Origin: Haloarcula nitratireducens
GTDB lineage: Archaea; Halobacteriota; Halobacteria; Halobacteriales; Haloarculaceae
Assembly: GCF_019599505.1 (NCBI RefSeq)
Contig: NZ_RKLT01000025.1
Location: 1-41,851, forward strand
Length of the DNA: 41,851 bases
Direction: 5' to 3'
Each line of letters begins with the position of its first letter. Position 1 is the stretch's first letter. The position numbers and the translations under genes were made by a program. Under the pieces are notes generated by a model that saw only the letters and a program-made list of their open reading frames with translations, ran no database searches and had not been told where the DNA came from. Positions 17,633 through 26,431 of the stretch are shown in pieces.

Positions 17633-17881
17633 GCTGGTCTCCAAGAAGTTCAACGCTCTATTTCTACTTTCTTTACTTCGACTAGTGCATTAGTTCTCGA
17701 AGCTTCGTTCAAACATCCTGTTTAAGCGAATCACACAGCCTTGCTCAGGAAACAGCAAATACAGGAAATATCAGTTTGCCTTGCACTTCACTGCTCAATT
17801 CATCTGGTCAAATCAGACATTGTTCAGCAGTTCAGTAGCGATTGAGAAGAATGTCATCATTTGAGAGACGGCACCATAACT

Positions 17882-17890
17882 ATTTTATAT
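17882..17890 (+). promoter_or_regulatory. TATA box of TRAP permease gene
   Basis: ATTTTATAT about 31 bases before the ATG at 17917. GGCACCAT lies just upstream (about 17869-17876). Confidence 0.6.
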
Positions 17891-17916
17891 GCCCAAAGCA
17901 ACAGTCAGAGTGAACC

Positions 17917-19905
17917 ATGCCAGCAGAAAGTACCTCGCGATTAGAGTCAATAAACCTGAAGGAGAGAATAGGGAGTACAGTAACGCTCTCTGCCCTAGTA
18001 CTCTGGGGATTAGTTATCTTCTATGCCTATACCTTAGCGATGCCGAGAGCCCAATATGGTGTATTGTTTATTGCTGGTGCGATTGGAGTATACATCCTCG
18101 ACGAATTGCAGGGGGCTGTTGCCGAGAGTGAGTACCTTGATGTGGCGCTATTAGTTATCTCGTTATTGGTAACCGCAGTTGTCACAGCTTATGTGAACCT
18201 CCACTTTCAGGCACTCAACGTAAACCGAGTCGGGTATGCCTTCCCTCATGAGTACGCGTTAGCAGCTGCTTTTGTTGCGGTCATAATTTACCTCTCATGG
18301 CGGTCGTTCGGACTAACATTCCTGAGTATCCTTGTTGGCTCGCTATTGTACGGATACTTCGGTGATCTGATTCCCGGCCTTCTGGGTCACAGTGGACTAG
18401 AGGTAAATCGGCTTCTGCTGCTCTTAGTACTTGATATAACTGGGTTTTACGGCTTTCTGACCCAGTTAGTTGCAGCGTGGATTGCCCTCTTCTTGCTATA
18501 TGCAGGCTTATTAGAGGGCTATGGAGCCTTCGATTTGATTTTCCGCGGAGCAGTTCGAACGTCCAGATACATTGACTCGGGTGTTGCGCAAACTGCGGTC
18601 GTCGCGAGTGCAGTTATTGGGTCGATCAACGGATCGCAAACAGCAAATGCTGGGATGACCGGATCTTTTACTATCCCCATGATGAAAGAGAATGGAATCA
18701 AACCCTCCACGGCAGGTGGTATCGAGGCTGTCGCTTCGACCACCGGTCAAGTACTCCCGCCGGTAATGGGCGCTGGCGCTTTCATCATGGCATCGCTTCT
18801 TGGTATTAGTTACATCACCGTCATTACTGCAGGACTGATCCCTGCAACGATAATGATGGTCTGTATTGTCATCGCGGTTCACTACATCGCAAGCAGTCAG
18901 CTAGACGTAATTGATGTCGATGAAGTTCTTGATGGCTTAGACGATCGCTCCCGTGAAGATACGCTGGTTGATACGGCCAAATTCCTCATTCCGTTCTGTG
19001 TGCTGGTCTACACCCTCGGGATTGTCCAGCTGACCGTGATGACGTCCGCACTCTATACAGTCATGGCGATGCTGATAACGGGTATCTCGTTCCCTATTGC
19101 TCATGCAGTATTCGATTCACGTTCCGTTACGGATCAAGCCAAGGAAACGCTCGTCGACACGGTGGCTGGCTTCCGACGAGGAGCTATTATTACGGCACCG
19201 ATCGCGATAATCCTTGCAGCAATTAACGGTGTTGTCGACATCTTGATGACGACGGGTGTTCCTGGGATACTCACCCTCTCAATGATGGAGATCTCCGGCG
19301 GCATAATGATTGTCGCAGTTCTCATTTCGATGGTAATCTGTATTCTTCTGGGGCTCGGGATGCCGACGACCGCTGCTTACACGGTGGTGGCACTACTCGT
19401 CGCTCCAACTCTGGTGAGCCGATTCCTCGTGCCAGAACTGAGCGCGCACTTCTTTGTGTTCTATGGCGCGATCCTTTCCGGTCTCACACCACCAATTGCG
19501 ACTTGCGCAGCCGTCGCTGCTGGAATCGCGGACGCAGACTTCGTGGATACATGTTATGAAGCCATCAAAGTTGCCGCTCCGCTATTTGTCCTGCCGTTCT
19601 CGTTCATCTATCATCCAGTCATTGTCTCTGGATCTCTTGGCCCAGCAGCGCTGTTCACCGGACTCCTCATCCTGCTCGGTGGGATTAGTATAATCCACGG
19701 CATCAACTATCGATTTGAAGCTGGAAGAGGTAAGCAGGTTGCTATCGGGTCCATATTCTTCGTCACTGGCGTACTTACAATGGTCTATCCCAGCGCGACT
19801 GTTCAGTACGCTGGTGCAGCCGTCATTATAGCTCTATTCGTCGTCCAGCAGCTCATGATGAACGGGATCTCTATTGGTGATTCGGTGAAGAGTCAAGCGA
19901 AATAA
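17917..19905 (+). CDS. TRAP transporter fused permease (4TM/12TM, TAXI type)
   Basis: A 662-residue membrane protein with around 16 or more hydrophobic segments, uniting the small (DctQ-like) and large (DctM-like) TRAP permease subunits, as is usual for TAXI systems. The DctM signature is clear: QTANAGMTGSFTIPMMKENG, GGIEAVASTTGQVLPPVMGA, GAFIMASLLG (about residues 233-295), and later GLGMPTTAAYTVVALLVAPT and GLTPPIATCAAVAAGIADAD. It imports substrate using an ion gradient with the lipoprotein encoded at 14695. It has its own promoter. The start at 17917 gives a short polar N-terminus before the first helix. Confidence 0.94.
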   Translation: MPAESTSRLESINLKERIGSTVTLSALVLWGLVIFYAYTLAMPRAQYGVLFIAGAIGVYILDELQGAVAESEYLDVALLVISLLVTAVVTAYVNLHFQALNVNRVGYAFPHEYALAAAFVAVIIYLSWRSFGLTFLSILVGSLLYGYFGDLIPGLLGHSGLEVNRLLLLLVLDITGFYGFLTQLVAAWIALFLLYAGLLEGYGAFDLIFRGAVRTSRYIDSGVAQTAVVASAVIGSINGSQTANAGMTGSFTIPMMKENGIKPSTAGGIEAVASTTGQVLPPVMGAGAFIMASLLGISYITVITAGLIPATIMMVCIVIAVHYIASSQLDVIDVDEVLDGLDDRSREDTLVDTAKFLIPFCVLVYTLGIVQLTVMTSALYTVMAMLITGISFPIAHAVFDSRSVTDQAKETLVDTVAGFRRGAIITAPIAIILAAINGVVDILMTTGVPGILTLSMMEISGGIMIVAVLISMVICILLGLGMPTTAAYTVVALLVAPTLVSRFLVPELSAHFFVFYGAILSGLTPPIATCAAVAAGIADADFVDTCYEAIKVAAPLFVLPFSFIYHPVIVSGSLGPAALFTGLLILLGGISIIHGINYRFEAGRGKQVAIGSIFFVTGVLTMVYPSATVQYAGAAVIIALFVVQQLMMNGISIGDSVKSQAK

Positions 19906-20105
19906 GCGAGCTATCTATAGAGTTCTGCAGTGACATATAGCCATTGTTCTGATAGGAGAAATCTGATGTTGACTCACTCTATTCGTCTTTAGACGAGTCA
20001 AGCGAACAAACCATAGAAGTTGTTCTCTAGCACTTCCATTGACCAATGCCAATGGAATACGCTCGTGAATCTAATCGTATTATCCTATTCTCTGCTAATT
20101 AGAGA

Positions 20106-21005
20106 CTACTCGTCGATACGGGCCTTTTCACCAGCTAAATCCTCGATAATCTGGATTACGCCGGAGTGGTCATCTTGTCCATATCCTTTCTGTTCCATCG
20201 ACTTATACATTTCATGAACGATCCCTGTCGCTGGCATCGGCGTACCGTACTCTTCGCCGGCATCCATAGCGATTCGAAGATCTTTGTAATGATAGGATGA
20301 GAAGAATCCCGGTGCAAAGTTCCCGCGGATGACTCGCGGTGCGCGAGCATCGAGTGACCAACAAGCGGCTGCTCCACCGCTGATTGCTTCGAGAACGCGT
20401 TCTAGGTCGGCACCGCCCTGCTTTGCCAGCAATAGCGCTTCTGCAACAGCTTGATGCTGGCAACCGACGATAATTTGGTTTGCAGCTTTAGTCACTTGCC
20501 CTGCCCCGGAATCACCACAGCGAGTAATCGTATCACCCATTGCTTCAAGCAAGTCGCAGACGGCATTGAACGTGTCTTCTCTTCCACCGACCATAATCGA
20601 GAGCGTCCCGTCAATAGCACCTTCTTCTCCACCACTAATCGGCGCGTCTAGCATTTCCGCACCTTCTTGTTCAACATCGTCGGAAAGACGCTCCGTTGCT
20701 GCGGGCGATATTGTCGACATGTCGATGTAGATCTGTCCGTCATTGAGTGCCTGAAGTACTCCATCATCACCACGAACGACTGATGTCACAGCATCTGTGT
20801 CTGGGAGAACTGTAACTACGACATCTGAATTACGTGTAACTTCTGCAGGCGATGTAGCAGCCCGTGCCCCTTTGTCAACCAATTGTTTGACCGGTTCCTG
20901 TGAACGGTTGTACGCAATAACACTGTACCCAGCATCAAGGACGTTTTCTGCCATCGGCTTTCCCATTATACCGGTTCCGATAAATCCAATTGATTTACTT
21001 GTCAT
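20106..21005 (-). CDS. Tartronate semialdehyde reductase-like (3-hydroxyisobutyrate dehydrogenase family)
   Basis: A 299-residue beta-hydroxyacid dehydrogenase. The N-terminal Rossmann motif GFIGTGIMGKPMAENVLDAG with NRS at the beta-2 end suggests NADPH use. The substrate motif DAPISGGEEGAIDGTLSIMV, catalytic GAGQVTKAANQIIVGCQHQA (Lys about 170) and the C-terminal YHYKDLRIAMDAG match the GarR/GlxR/HIBADH family. Next to glycerate kinase, reduction of tartronate semialdehyde to glycerate is the most economical role; 3-hydroxyisobutyrate or another hydroxy acid is possible. A coding-strand CCTTATG box (21031-21037) lies about 28 bases before the ATG at 21005. It is convergent with the permease gene. 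Confidence 0.88.
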   Translation of the reverse strand: MTSKSIGFIGTGIMGKPMAENVLDAGYSVIAYNRSQEPVKQLVDKGARAATSPAEVTRNSDVVVTVLPDTDAVTSVVRGDDGVLQALNDGQIYIDMSTISPAATERLSDDVEQEGAEMLDAPISGGEEGAIDGTLSIMVGGREDTFNAVCDLLEAMGDTITRCGDSGAGQVTKAANQIIVGCQHQAVAEALLLAKQGGADLERVLEAISGGAAACWSLDARAPRVIRGNFAPGFFSSYHYKDLRIAMDAGEEYGTPMPATGIVHEMYKSMEQKGYGQDDHSGVIQIIEDLAGEKARIDE

Positions 21006-21030
21006 CGTATGTTTCTCATCTCGCTATTCA

Positions 21031-21037
21031 CATAAGG
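21031..21037 (-). promoter_or_regulatory. TATA-like box of reductase gene
   Basis: CATAAGG on the plus strand, about 28 bases before the ATG at 21005. Confidence 0.45.
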
Positions 21038-21170
21038 GCTCTGTTGAAATCGGGGTAGTTCGACTATTTTCCGCTGAAACAGCCGTTAGATGGGGCTACG
21101 AACCTAACGTGGCTGCTTCTATCTGCTAACGATAGTGTTAGTAGAAACGTATTGGATTCATTCGTTGCTG

Positions 21171-22310
21171 CTAGCGGACTTTCCCTCTTGCCTGCACCTC
21201 CCAGAGCTCTTCGACCCGGTCGTCCCGGATACCGATGATGAGGTCGTGGAGGTTGATTGTCGTGCAGACGTGAGGCACGATGAACTCTAGTCGGTCGCCG
21301 ACCGCGAACGACCCGTCTGAGTCGCTGATGTCAATCCACCCGTGTTCCTCACTAGCGTTGACGTATTCAATGTCGTCGCGGTTCTTCGGGACCGGCATTT
21401 GCGGTTTGTCTAACGAGAACGTTTTGCTCCCTCCATCGACGACAAGTCGGTCGTTATCCGGCACGGAGATGACCGTCGTGATGACCGTCGCTGTACAGTC
21501 GTTTTTGCACACCTCCCACGGTCGGAGTTCGAGTTCGCCGACATCGTTGAAAGGATACATTCCCGGGTTAATTTCGGTTACCACCGGATGCTTACCACTG
21601 TATCTTGATGTCGCTGTCCCGCCGATTTTCACTTCGTCTACGGAGGTTACAGCGGCCTCAATGTCCTCAACTACATCCTGGGCCAGTTCCATTGCGTCCC
21701 AGCACAGTTCGTCAAACTCCGATTCGGTCGCGGCTTCGGCTTTCACGTGCGACTCATACGAGAGGATACCGTTGAATTCGAGGTTGGCCGCCTCGTCGAT
21801 CCGCTCCGCGAGAGCCACGGCTTGGGGGCCAGGACCGATACCAGTCCTGTGCAATCCCACATCAACTTCGAGGATAACCTCAACCGTCGTTTGGTGCTCG
21901 TGAGCGGCTTCTTGGAGGCAATCGATGGTCGCGGCCGAATCGACTGTCGTCGCCAGCTTCTCGACCTTCTGCGAGAGCCAGCAGAACCGGTCGAGTTTCT
22001 TTTTGCCGACAACCTGATACGACAGGTAGATGTCGTCGATTCCGTTTCGCGCCATCGTTTCCACCTCGCCAAGTGTTTGACAGCATATTCCACCACCGTC
22101 AGTCATTTCGTCCTCGAGCGCTGCGAGTTCGGCATTCTTGTGCGTCTTAGCGTGTGAACGGAGTGATATGTCATTCTCGTCGGCGAACGCCGCATACTCT
22201 TCGATATTGCGCTCCATTGCATCGATGTCGACAAGCAAGGCCGGGGTTTCGAGGTTTTCGACTGGTTGATAGAGTTTTGGGCCCATTTCGTCAGTCGTCC
22301 ACATAGACAT
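21171..22310 (-). CDS. Fold-III PLP enzyme, D-threonine aldolase/D-serine dehydratase family
   Basis: A 379-residue enzyme with an alanine-racemase-like barrel followed by a C-terminal beta domain. Motifs are LETPALLVDIDAMERNIEEY at the start, the PLP-lysine region SLRSHAKTHKNAELA (about residue 52), EVDVGLHRTGIGPG, KIGGTATSRYSGKHPVVTEI and EINPGMYPFNDVG. The metal-site motif is VPHVCTTINL near the C-terminus. An H-x-C pair there resembles zinc-dependent D-serine dehydratase and D-threo-3-hydroxyaspartate dehydratase more than D-threonine aldolase, which as I recall uses H-x-D. Possible substrates are a D-3-hydroxyamino acid or D-serine, giving a keto acid plus ammonia, or glyoxylate plus glycine if it is an aldolase. 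The start at ATG 22310 is chosen because of a TATA-like box about 27 bases upstream (22331-22343). Confidence 0.85.
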   Translation of the reverse strand: MSMWTTDEMGPKLYQPVENLETPALLVDIDAMERNIEEYAAFADENDISLRSHAKTHKNAELAALEDEMTDGGGICCQTLGEVETMARNGIDDIYLSYQVVGKKKLDRFCWLSQKVEKLATTVDSAATIDCLQEAAHEHQTTVEVILEVDVGLHRTGIGPGPQAVALAERIDEAANLEFNGILSYESHVKAEAATESEFDELCWDAMELAQDVVEDIEAAVTSVDEVKIGGTATSRYSGKHPVVTEINPGMYPFNDVGELELRPWEVCKNDCTATVITTVISVPDNDRLVVDGGSKTFSLDKPQMPVPKNRDDIEYVNASEEHGWIDISDSDGSFAVGDRLEFIVPHVCTTINLHDLIIGIRDDRVEELWEVQARGKVR

Positions 22311-22330
22311 AATCCGAAGGAGGCACTCCT

Positions 22331-22343
22331 GAAGGAATAAACT
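22331..22343 (-). promoter_or_regulatory. TATA box of PLP-enzyme gene
   Basis: AGTTTATTCC on the coding strand about 27 bases before the ATG at 22310. It decides against the long upstream open frame that reaches 22445. Confidence 0.55.
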
Positions 22344-22481
22344 GTAGGTAAATGCAAGGGTTGTGAGAAGATTCGCCTCGCGTACGTCCCACCGAATCGA
22401 CTTCCGAGCGAGGGTATGTCTTTCAGGCTTGGGTCCAGAATTCATTTCGGGATCGATAGGCTATCCGTAACCAGGGATAGC

Positions 22482-22838
22482 GGGAAGGAGAAGATGCTAA
22501 ACGAAGAGCTGTACGACACTGACGATTCTGAACTCGCGGCCGAACGGGAACGAACGCGAGAACTCACTATACAATCGTACAGCAGTACATGAGCAGAGCG
22601 AATGACGAGAATGCTGACAGCACTCTTCGGGTCGATTAGTGAAAAGTGCGTCGTCGAGCCGCCATTTCGGTGTGAATATAGCTACACTCGACAGTGGTCG
22701 ACGGCCTCAATAATGTCGTTGTTACTGCCCACAGGAGTAAAGAGGTCCCCCACCGAGCGGTTCCCGATACGACCGAACGTCGTGTGCGAGGCGATAGCGG
22801 AGTAACAGTGGAATAGCTACTCCATTCGCAGCTATACG
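22482..22838 (+). pseudogene. Maltose/galactoside O-acetyltransferase remnant
   Basis: A decayed hexapeptide-repeat acetyltransferase gene. The N-terminal maltose-acetyltransferase domain is visible at 22482-22592 (GKEKMLNEELYDTDDSELAA, ERERTRELT), which ends in a stop. Another frame at about 22602-22683 continues with MLTALFGSISEKCVVEPPFR then CEYSY, matching the family's LFGSxxxxxVVEPPFRCDYGY. The left-handed beta-helix core is deleted, and a third frame near 22700-22838 (NNVVVTAHRSKEVPHRAVP) may be the degraded C-terminus. Two stops or frameshifts and a large deletion make it clearly non-functional. It shows that this junction between the catabolic island and the recombinase gene has been rearranged. 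Confidence 0.7.
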
Positions 22839-23750
22839 TCAGAATCGACCTCATTGAGGGCTTCTGTCGCAACATCGCCCAGCTCCCCAGCTTCAATATG
22901 TGAGTATCGCTCTCTCACCATCTCCTCGGAGTTATCGAGATACCGGGCTGCAACCGTATACCCAAACGCTCTAACGAGGACCTCACCCATCCCACGTCGG
23001 CCGCCGTGCGGTGCGAGGTAGTCGTGTTTCGGATGATCGATGTCGATGTCCGCTACGTCTGAGAGACGCTGGAGAATCGATCGTGCACCATCAGTCGTGA
23101 TTGATGGCGGTCGAACGTCCTCCTCAAGCGCTAGTAACAGGTCGCGAGCGTACTTGTCACGTCGCTCCCCAATTGCATCCGGACGTTCCCCGCGGTCAGC
23201 CAGCTCGTCCTGCACAAGCGTTGCGAGTGTCCGCTGGTCGAACGTCGGGAATACTGGCCAGCGCTCAGTTGGTGGGTCCATTAGCTTTCGATAGCTCCGC
23301 AACGGCGAAATTACTGGGTCGGGGAGACTTGCGGCGTCCCACTGCTGTTTCTTCCGGTAGACGTCCATACTCCCATCTTCAAGCGAGATATCTTCCCAGC
23401 GAACCCCGCGCCGGCGTGGATCGTTTGGGTCCCGAAGCAGTTCCCCGACACGGACGGCTGTATACGCGAGCACGAACACGAGCGCACGGTCACGAGTTAC
23501 CTTCAGCGCAGTGTATCGCGCTCGCTGCCTGTCAAGAGAATTCGTATCCTCTGGGAGTGTCGTGTACGTCTCGATAGCATCGCGGGCACGCTCGTCGACA
23601 TATCGGGTGAGTGCGTGACGCTGCTCAAACGTCCAGGCCTGCTGGTCACCGGGTTTGCGACCGTCATCTTCAGGAAGCGGCGCCATCGCACTCGCTCGTT
23701 GGGCGTAGTGCGCTTCGAGGTACCCCTCATTGACGCACCAGCCACACCAC
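22832..23750 (-). pseudogene. Tyrosine recombinase, C-terminal part (split by IS)
   Basis: The catalytic part of a tyrosine recombinase/integrase. Active-site residues are visible: Arg in LAYTAVRVGELL, His-x-x-Arg in LAPHGGRRGMGEVL, and Tyr in MVRERYSHIEAGE. An ATG-started frame covers 22832-23686 (284 residues), but coding continues upstream of that ATG (GWCVNEGYLEAHYAQRASA) to the insertion sequence edge at 23750, where the IS end brings a stop. The missing N-terminal part lies at 26467-26786. Removing the IS and one target copy restores a single frame of about 410 residues, the usual size for these proteins. The 3' end slightly overlaps the acetyltransferase relic. Confidence 0.9.
23745..23750. 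repeat. IS target-site duplication, left copy
   Basis: CACCAC directly before the left IS end. The same six bases follow the right end at 26467-26472. Confidence 0.8.
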
Positions 23751-23786
23751 TAGAAGGCAGGCATGTGACCAAATAATCGGTTGAAC
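23751..23786 (+). repeat. Left terminal inverted repeat of IS
   Basis: Begins TAGAAGGCAGGCATG and ends AAATAATCGGTTGAAC; paired with 26432-26466. Confidence 0.85.
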
Positions 23787-23937
23787 CGAGGTTCCTTGCG
23801 ACATACCCTGACCATACGAAAAGGTCCTGAGAAGACGCTGAGGGTGGCGATTCAGAAACAGCAAGAATTCTCCTGAAAATAAAGAACGTAGAACAGTGCC
23901 GCCGCTCAGGAGTCAGCGGACACAGAGCGGCTTAGCG

Positions 23938-25812
23938 TTAGTCGGGCGGGTCGAGGCCGTAGTATTCCTTCGCCACCGTGAGGAACTGATTGGCATCCAC
24001 ACGCGGCGCGTACGTCGCGTTCTCGCCCTCGATAGCGAGTTTCACCAGCAAGTCCACGAGCCGCCAGACGTTGTACAGAACACACGCAAATACGAAGTTG
24101 AAGAACCGATATGTGTGGCGTTTGCTCGTTGTGCGGACACGGAACGTCTTGATTTGCTTGTAGCCGTTCTCGATGCCCCAGCGGTGGCGGTAGCGGCGAA
24201 CCCTCCGCTCAACCATGTGGATGCGCTCTACCTCGCTATCATCCTCGTTCAGCGTCACGCTGGGATGGTTCGTCTCGAACAGCGCGTACGCTTGTGAATC
24301 CTCCTTGCTCCCGACGGTCGGCTCGTTCGCTTCCTCTTCTCGAAGTTCTTTCGTGAGGGCGCTGAACCCGTGCGAGGCCTCATCATCGTCCAGTTCGATA
24401 CCGAGGTCAGCAAGTTCTTCGCGCATCTCCTCTCGGATGTCTGGCCTCTCATCATCCTCCTCGTTCTCGTCCTCGAAGTCGCCGTCACCACTGGACGGGA
24501 GGTACATCCGCTTGCGGGTCGGGCCATTTGCAACTGTCTCCTCCTCGATGTGAACCGTCTTCCCGGCACGACGAAGCCGTGTACACGTCGCCTTCTCTGA
24601 TTCGTGCTTCCGTGCGCCGTTCAGATAGTAGACGCCATGCTTGTCGCACGCGTCCTTCACACCCTCGCTATCGAACTCTCTGTCCATCATTACGAGTTCG
24701 ATGTCGTCCACGAGGTCGAGCGCATTCTCCAGCAGGCTGTCCACGATGTCGGCTCGCTTCATCCCTCGTTTGACCGGCATCGCGTCCAGCACGAGCGGGA
24801 TGTCGTATCCCACAATCTGGATTGAGGCCCACTGATAGTACACTTCACCGTCTTTGTAGCCGAGAATCCAGTCTTCCGTGATGTTGTTGCCCTCGTCGCG
24901 CTCAATTTTGCCCGTCCACGGATTACCCTTCGTGATGTCGATTGCGGCCATGAGTTTGCCGACGAGTTCGGCGTTGTGCCGAGCGCGGGCGATGAGCATC
25001 CGGTTGGTTTCGTGGAGCATCGAGCGCGTCTCTTCGGCGGAGAGTTTGCCAATCTGGTAACGGTGATTCGACGCACTTGGTGTGCGGTCACGCTGGGATT
25101 CGATGTAGAAGGAGTGCTGGCCGCTCTGGGCGTACATATTCTCGCGCATTCCCATGTAGGCGTGCTGTTCCCAGAACGCGTTCTCGTGAACCACGGTATT
25201 GTCAGCCCGGTTCAGATAGAACGCATCCGTGACGAACGGCTTGGCCTGTTTCCAGACTTCAATCGTTTTCTCCGCGACCAGCCGCTGTTCACTCCGCTTC
25301 GAGGAGATGTCTCGTTTCTCGGGTCGGAACACGGGGTCAGGAGCGGGAATCCCTTGCTCGCGGGCGAAGGCGAGGGCTTCCTCGGTGGCCGTCCGCACGA
25401 ACTCGCGCTGTACGTCGGTGAACTCTTTGTTCCACATCTCCCAGAGACGTGACTGGCTCGGCGCACCGCTCGTGTCACGGCTGTGAGCGACTGGGAATCC
25501 GAAGTCGCGGCAGACGTTGGGGTGCGCATGGAGAAATTGGTGGAGGAGGCGTTCGCGGCAGTCCCACGCGAGCCGAAGCATATGCGCCTTCACCCACGCG
25601 TAGAATGAGGTAGTGTTCCGGTGCCAATCAGCCCGGTTGTCGCCGTAGGTATTGTCTCGGAAGAAGGCACTCCGAAGGACTTCAACGAAATCTGGCTTCT
25701 CGGCGTAGTGGGTGAGAAAGTGGATACTCCCGTTGTGGGCCTCGCCGCTGACGGTGAATGTGAAGTACCTGTCGTGGTCAAACGGGGATTCAGTAGGCTG
25801 AGCAACTGACAC
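23938..25812 (-). CDS. IS4-superfamily DDE transposase
   Basis: A 624-residue transposase. The catalytic triad is visible: first Asp in MAAIDITKGNPW (about residue 294), second in LVMMDREFDSEG (about 370), and Glu in the IS4 signature YRHRWGIENGYKQIK, which fits Y-x2-R-x3-E-x6-K exactly. An acidic insert (about residues 435-510) lies between the second Asp and the Glu, as in many haloarchaeal members. It cuts and joins the element's inverted ends. The start is a GTG at 25812, with a coding-strand TTTTATAAGAT box (25834-25844) about 27 bases upstream. The reading frame is intact, so the element may still be active. Confidence 0.9.
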   Translation of the reverse strand: MSVAQPTESPFDHDRYFTFTVSGEAHNGSIHFLTHYAEKPDFVEVLRSAFFRDNTYGDNRADWHRNTTSFYAWVKAHMLRLAWDCRERLLHQFLHAHPNVCRDFGFPVAHSRDTSGAPSQSRLWEMWNKEFTDVQREFVRTATEEALAFAREQGIPAPDPVFRPEKRDISSKRSEQRLVAEKTIEVWKQAKPFVTDAFYLNRADNTVVHENAFWEQHAYMGMRENMYAQSGQHSFYIESQRDRTPSASNHRYQIGKLSAEETRSMLHETNRMLIARARHNAELVGKLMAAIDITKGNPWTGKIERDEGNNITEDWILGYKDGEVYYQWASIQIVGYDIPLVLDAMPVKRGMKRADIVDSLLENALDLVDDIELVMMDREFDSEGVKDACDKHGVYYLNGARKHESEKATCTRLRRAGKTVHIEEETVANGPTRKRMYLPSSGDGDFEDENEEDDERPDIREEMREELADLGIELDDDEASHGFSALTKELREEEANEPTVGSKEDSQAYALFETNHPSVTLNEDDSEVERIHMVERRVRRYRHRWGIENGYKQIKTFRVRTTSKRHTYRFFNFVFACVLYNVWRLVDLLVKLAIEGENATYAPRVDANQFLTVAKEYYGLDPPD

Positions 25813-25833
25813 TACTCGATAGCACGAGAAATA

Positions 25834-25844
25834 TCTTATAAAAC
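25834..25844 (-). promoter_or_regulatory. TATA box of transposase gene
   Basis: CTTATAAAACG on the plus strand, about 27 bases before the GTG start at 25812. It supports that non-ATG start. Confidence 0.65.
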
Positions 25845-25875
25845 GCTATGGATATTCAGAGACTAAAAGGAGAGT

Positions 25876-26370
25876 TCAGGATTCTGTCTCGTTGTTGAGC
25901 CAGTCGCTGTCATCTGATACCGTCTCAGTCTCAGTGAAACAGTGATTCGCATCAAGGTCGTTGGAGAGATGAATCGTATCGCCCTCCTGTACACGAGCAG
26001 TCACCGCGTTTCCTTTGTATTCAGATTCACAGTCCAGTATTAATGGAGCATCCGTGACGCTGGACTCTTTTCCGTCAACTACCGCTCGAACGTTCACCCT
26101 CTTTCCTTTTGAGACCTTACCAAGAGATACGACTGTCTGAACCTCTGGTGAGTAGTTTCGAATCCCGGCGGGAAGTTCGATATATTGCTGGACTAAGGTA
26201 TCATCTCCGTCAACTACGGTGAGTTCGAGGATATGTCGAGCCTTCGTATTGTTGAAGACGGTTATCATCAGACGTTGCTTGGGTGCAAGAGCAGTGCATC
26301 CTGCTAAGCCCATAACAGAGACTACACCAAGTCCTTGGAGGAAATTGCGGCGGGAGGGGTGGAAAGTCAT
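25876..26370 (-). CDS. Tat-exported lipoprotein, IS passenger
   Basis: A 164-residue secreted lipoprotein of unknown function. The N-terminus MTFHPSRRNFLQGLGVVSVM, then GLAGC, is a twin-arginine signal with a lipobox. The mature part looks like an all-beta domain (LMITVFNNTKARHILELTVV, LPAGIRNYSPEVQTVVSLG, KRVNVRAVVDGKESSVTDAP) and ends in an acidic tail. The start at ATG 26370 places the RR motif at residues 7-8; nine more in-frame codons exist upstream. The gene lies between the transposase promoter and the right inverted end, 63 bases upstream of the transposase start on the same strand, so it travels with the element. A carbohydrate- or partner-binding surface role is only a guess. Confidence 0.82.
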   Translation of the reverse strand: MTFHPSRRNFLQGLGVVSVMGLAGCTALAPKQRLMITVFNNTKARHILELTVVDGDDTLVQQYIELPAGIRNYSPEVQTVVSLGKVSKGKRVNVRAVVDGKESSVTDAPLILDCESEYKGNAVTARVQEGDTIHLSNDLDANHCFTETETVSDDSDWLNNETES

Positions 26371-26431
26371 TATATCTCGTTCGAGCATCACCCGCAAGTA
26401 CTTTCTGGATATTGGACACTATTCCGTGGCA

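Noticed and set aside
23820..25880. A second, inner pair of inverted ends around the transposase (TCTCCTGAAAAT against TCTCTGAATAT)
   Set aside because: The match is short and gapped and the flanks show no target duplication, so a nested IS is not supported.
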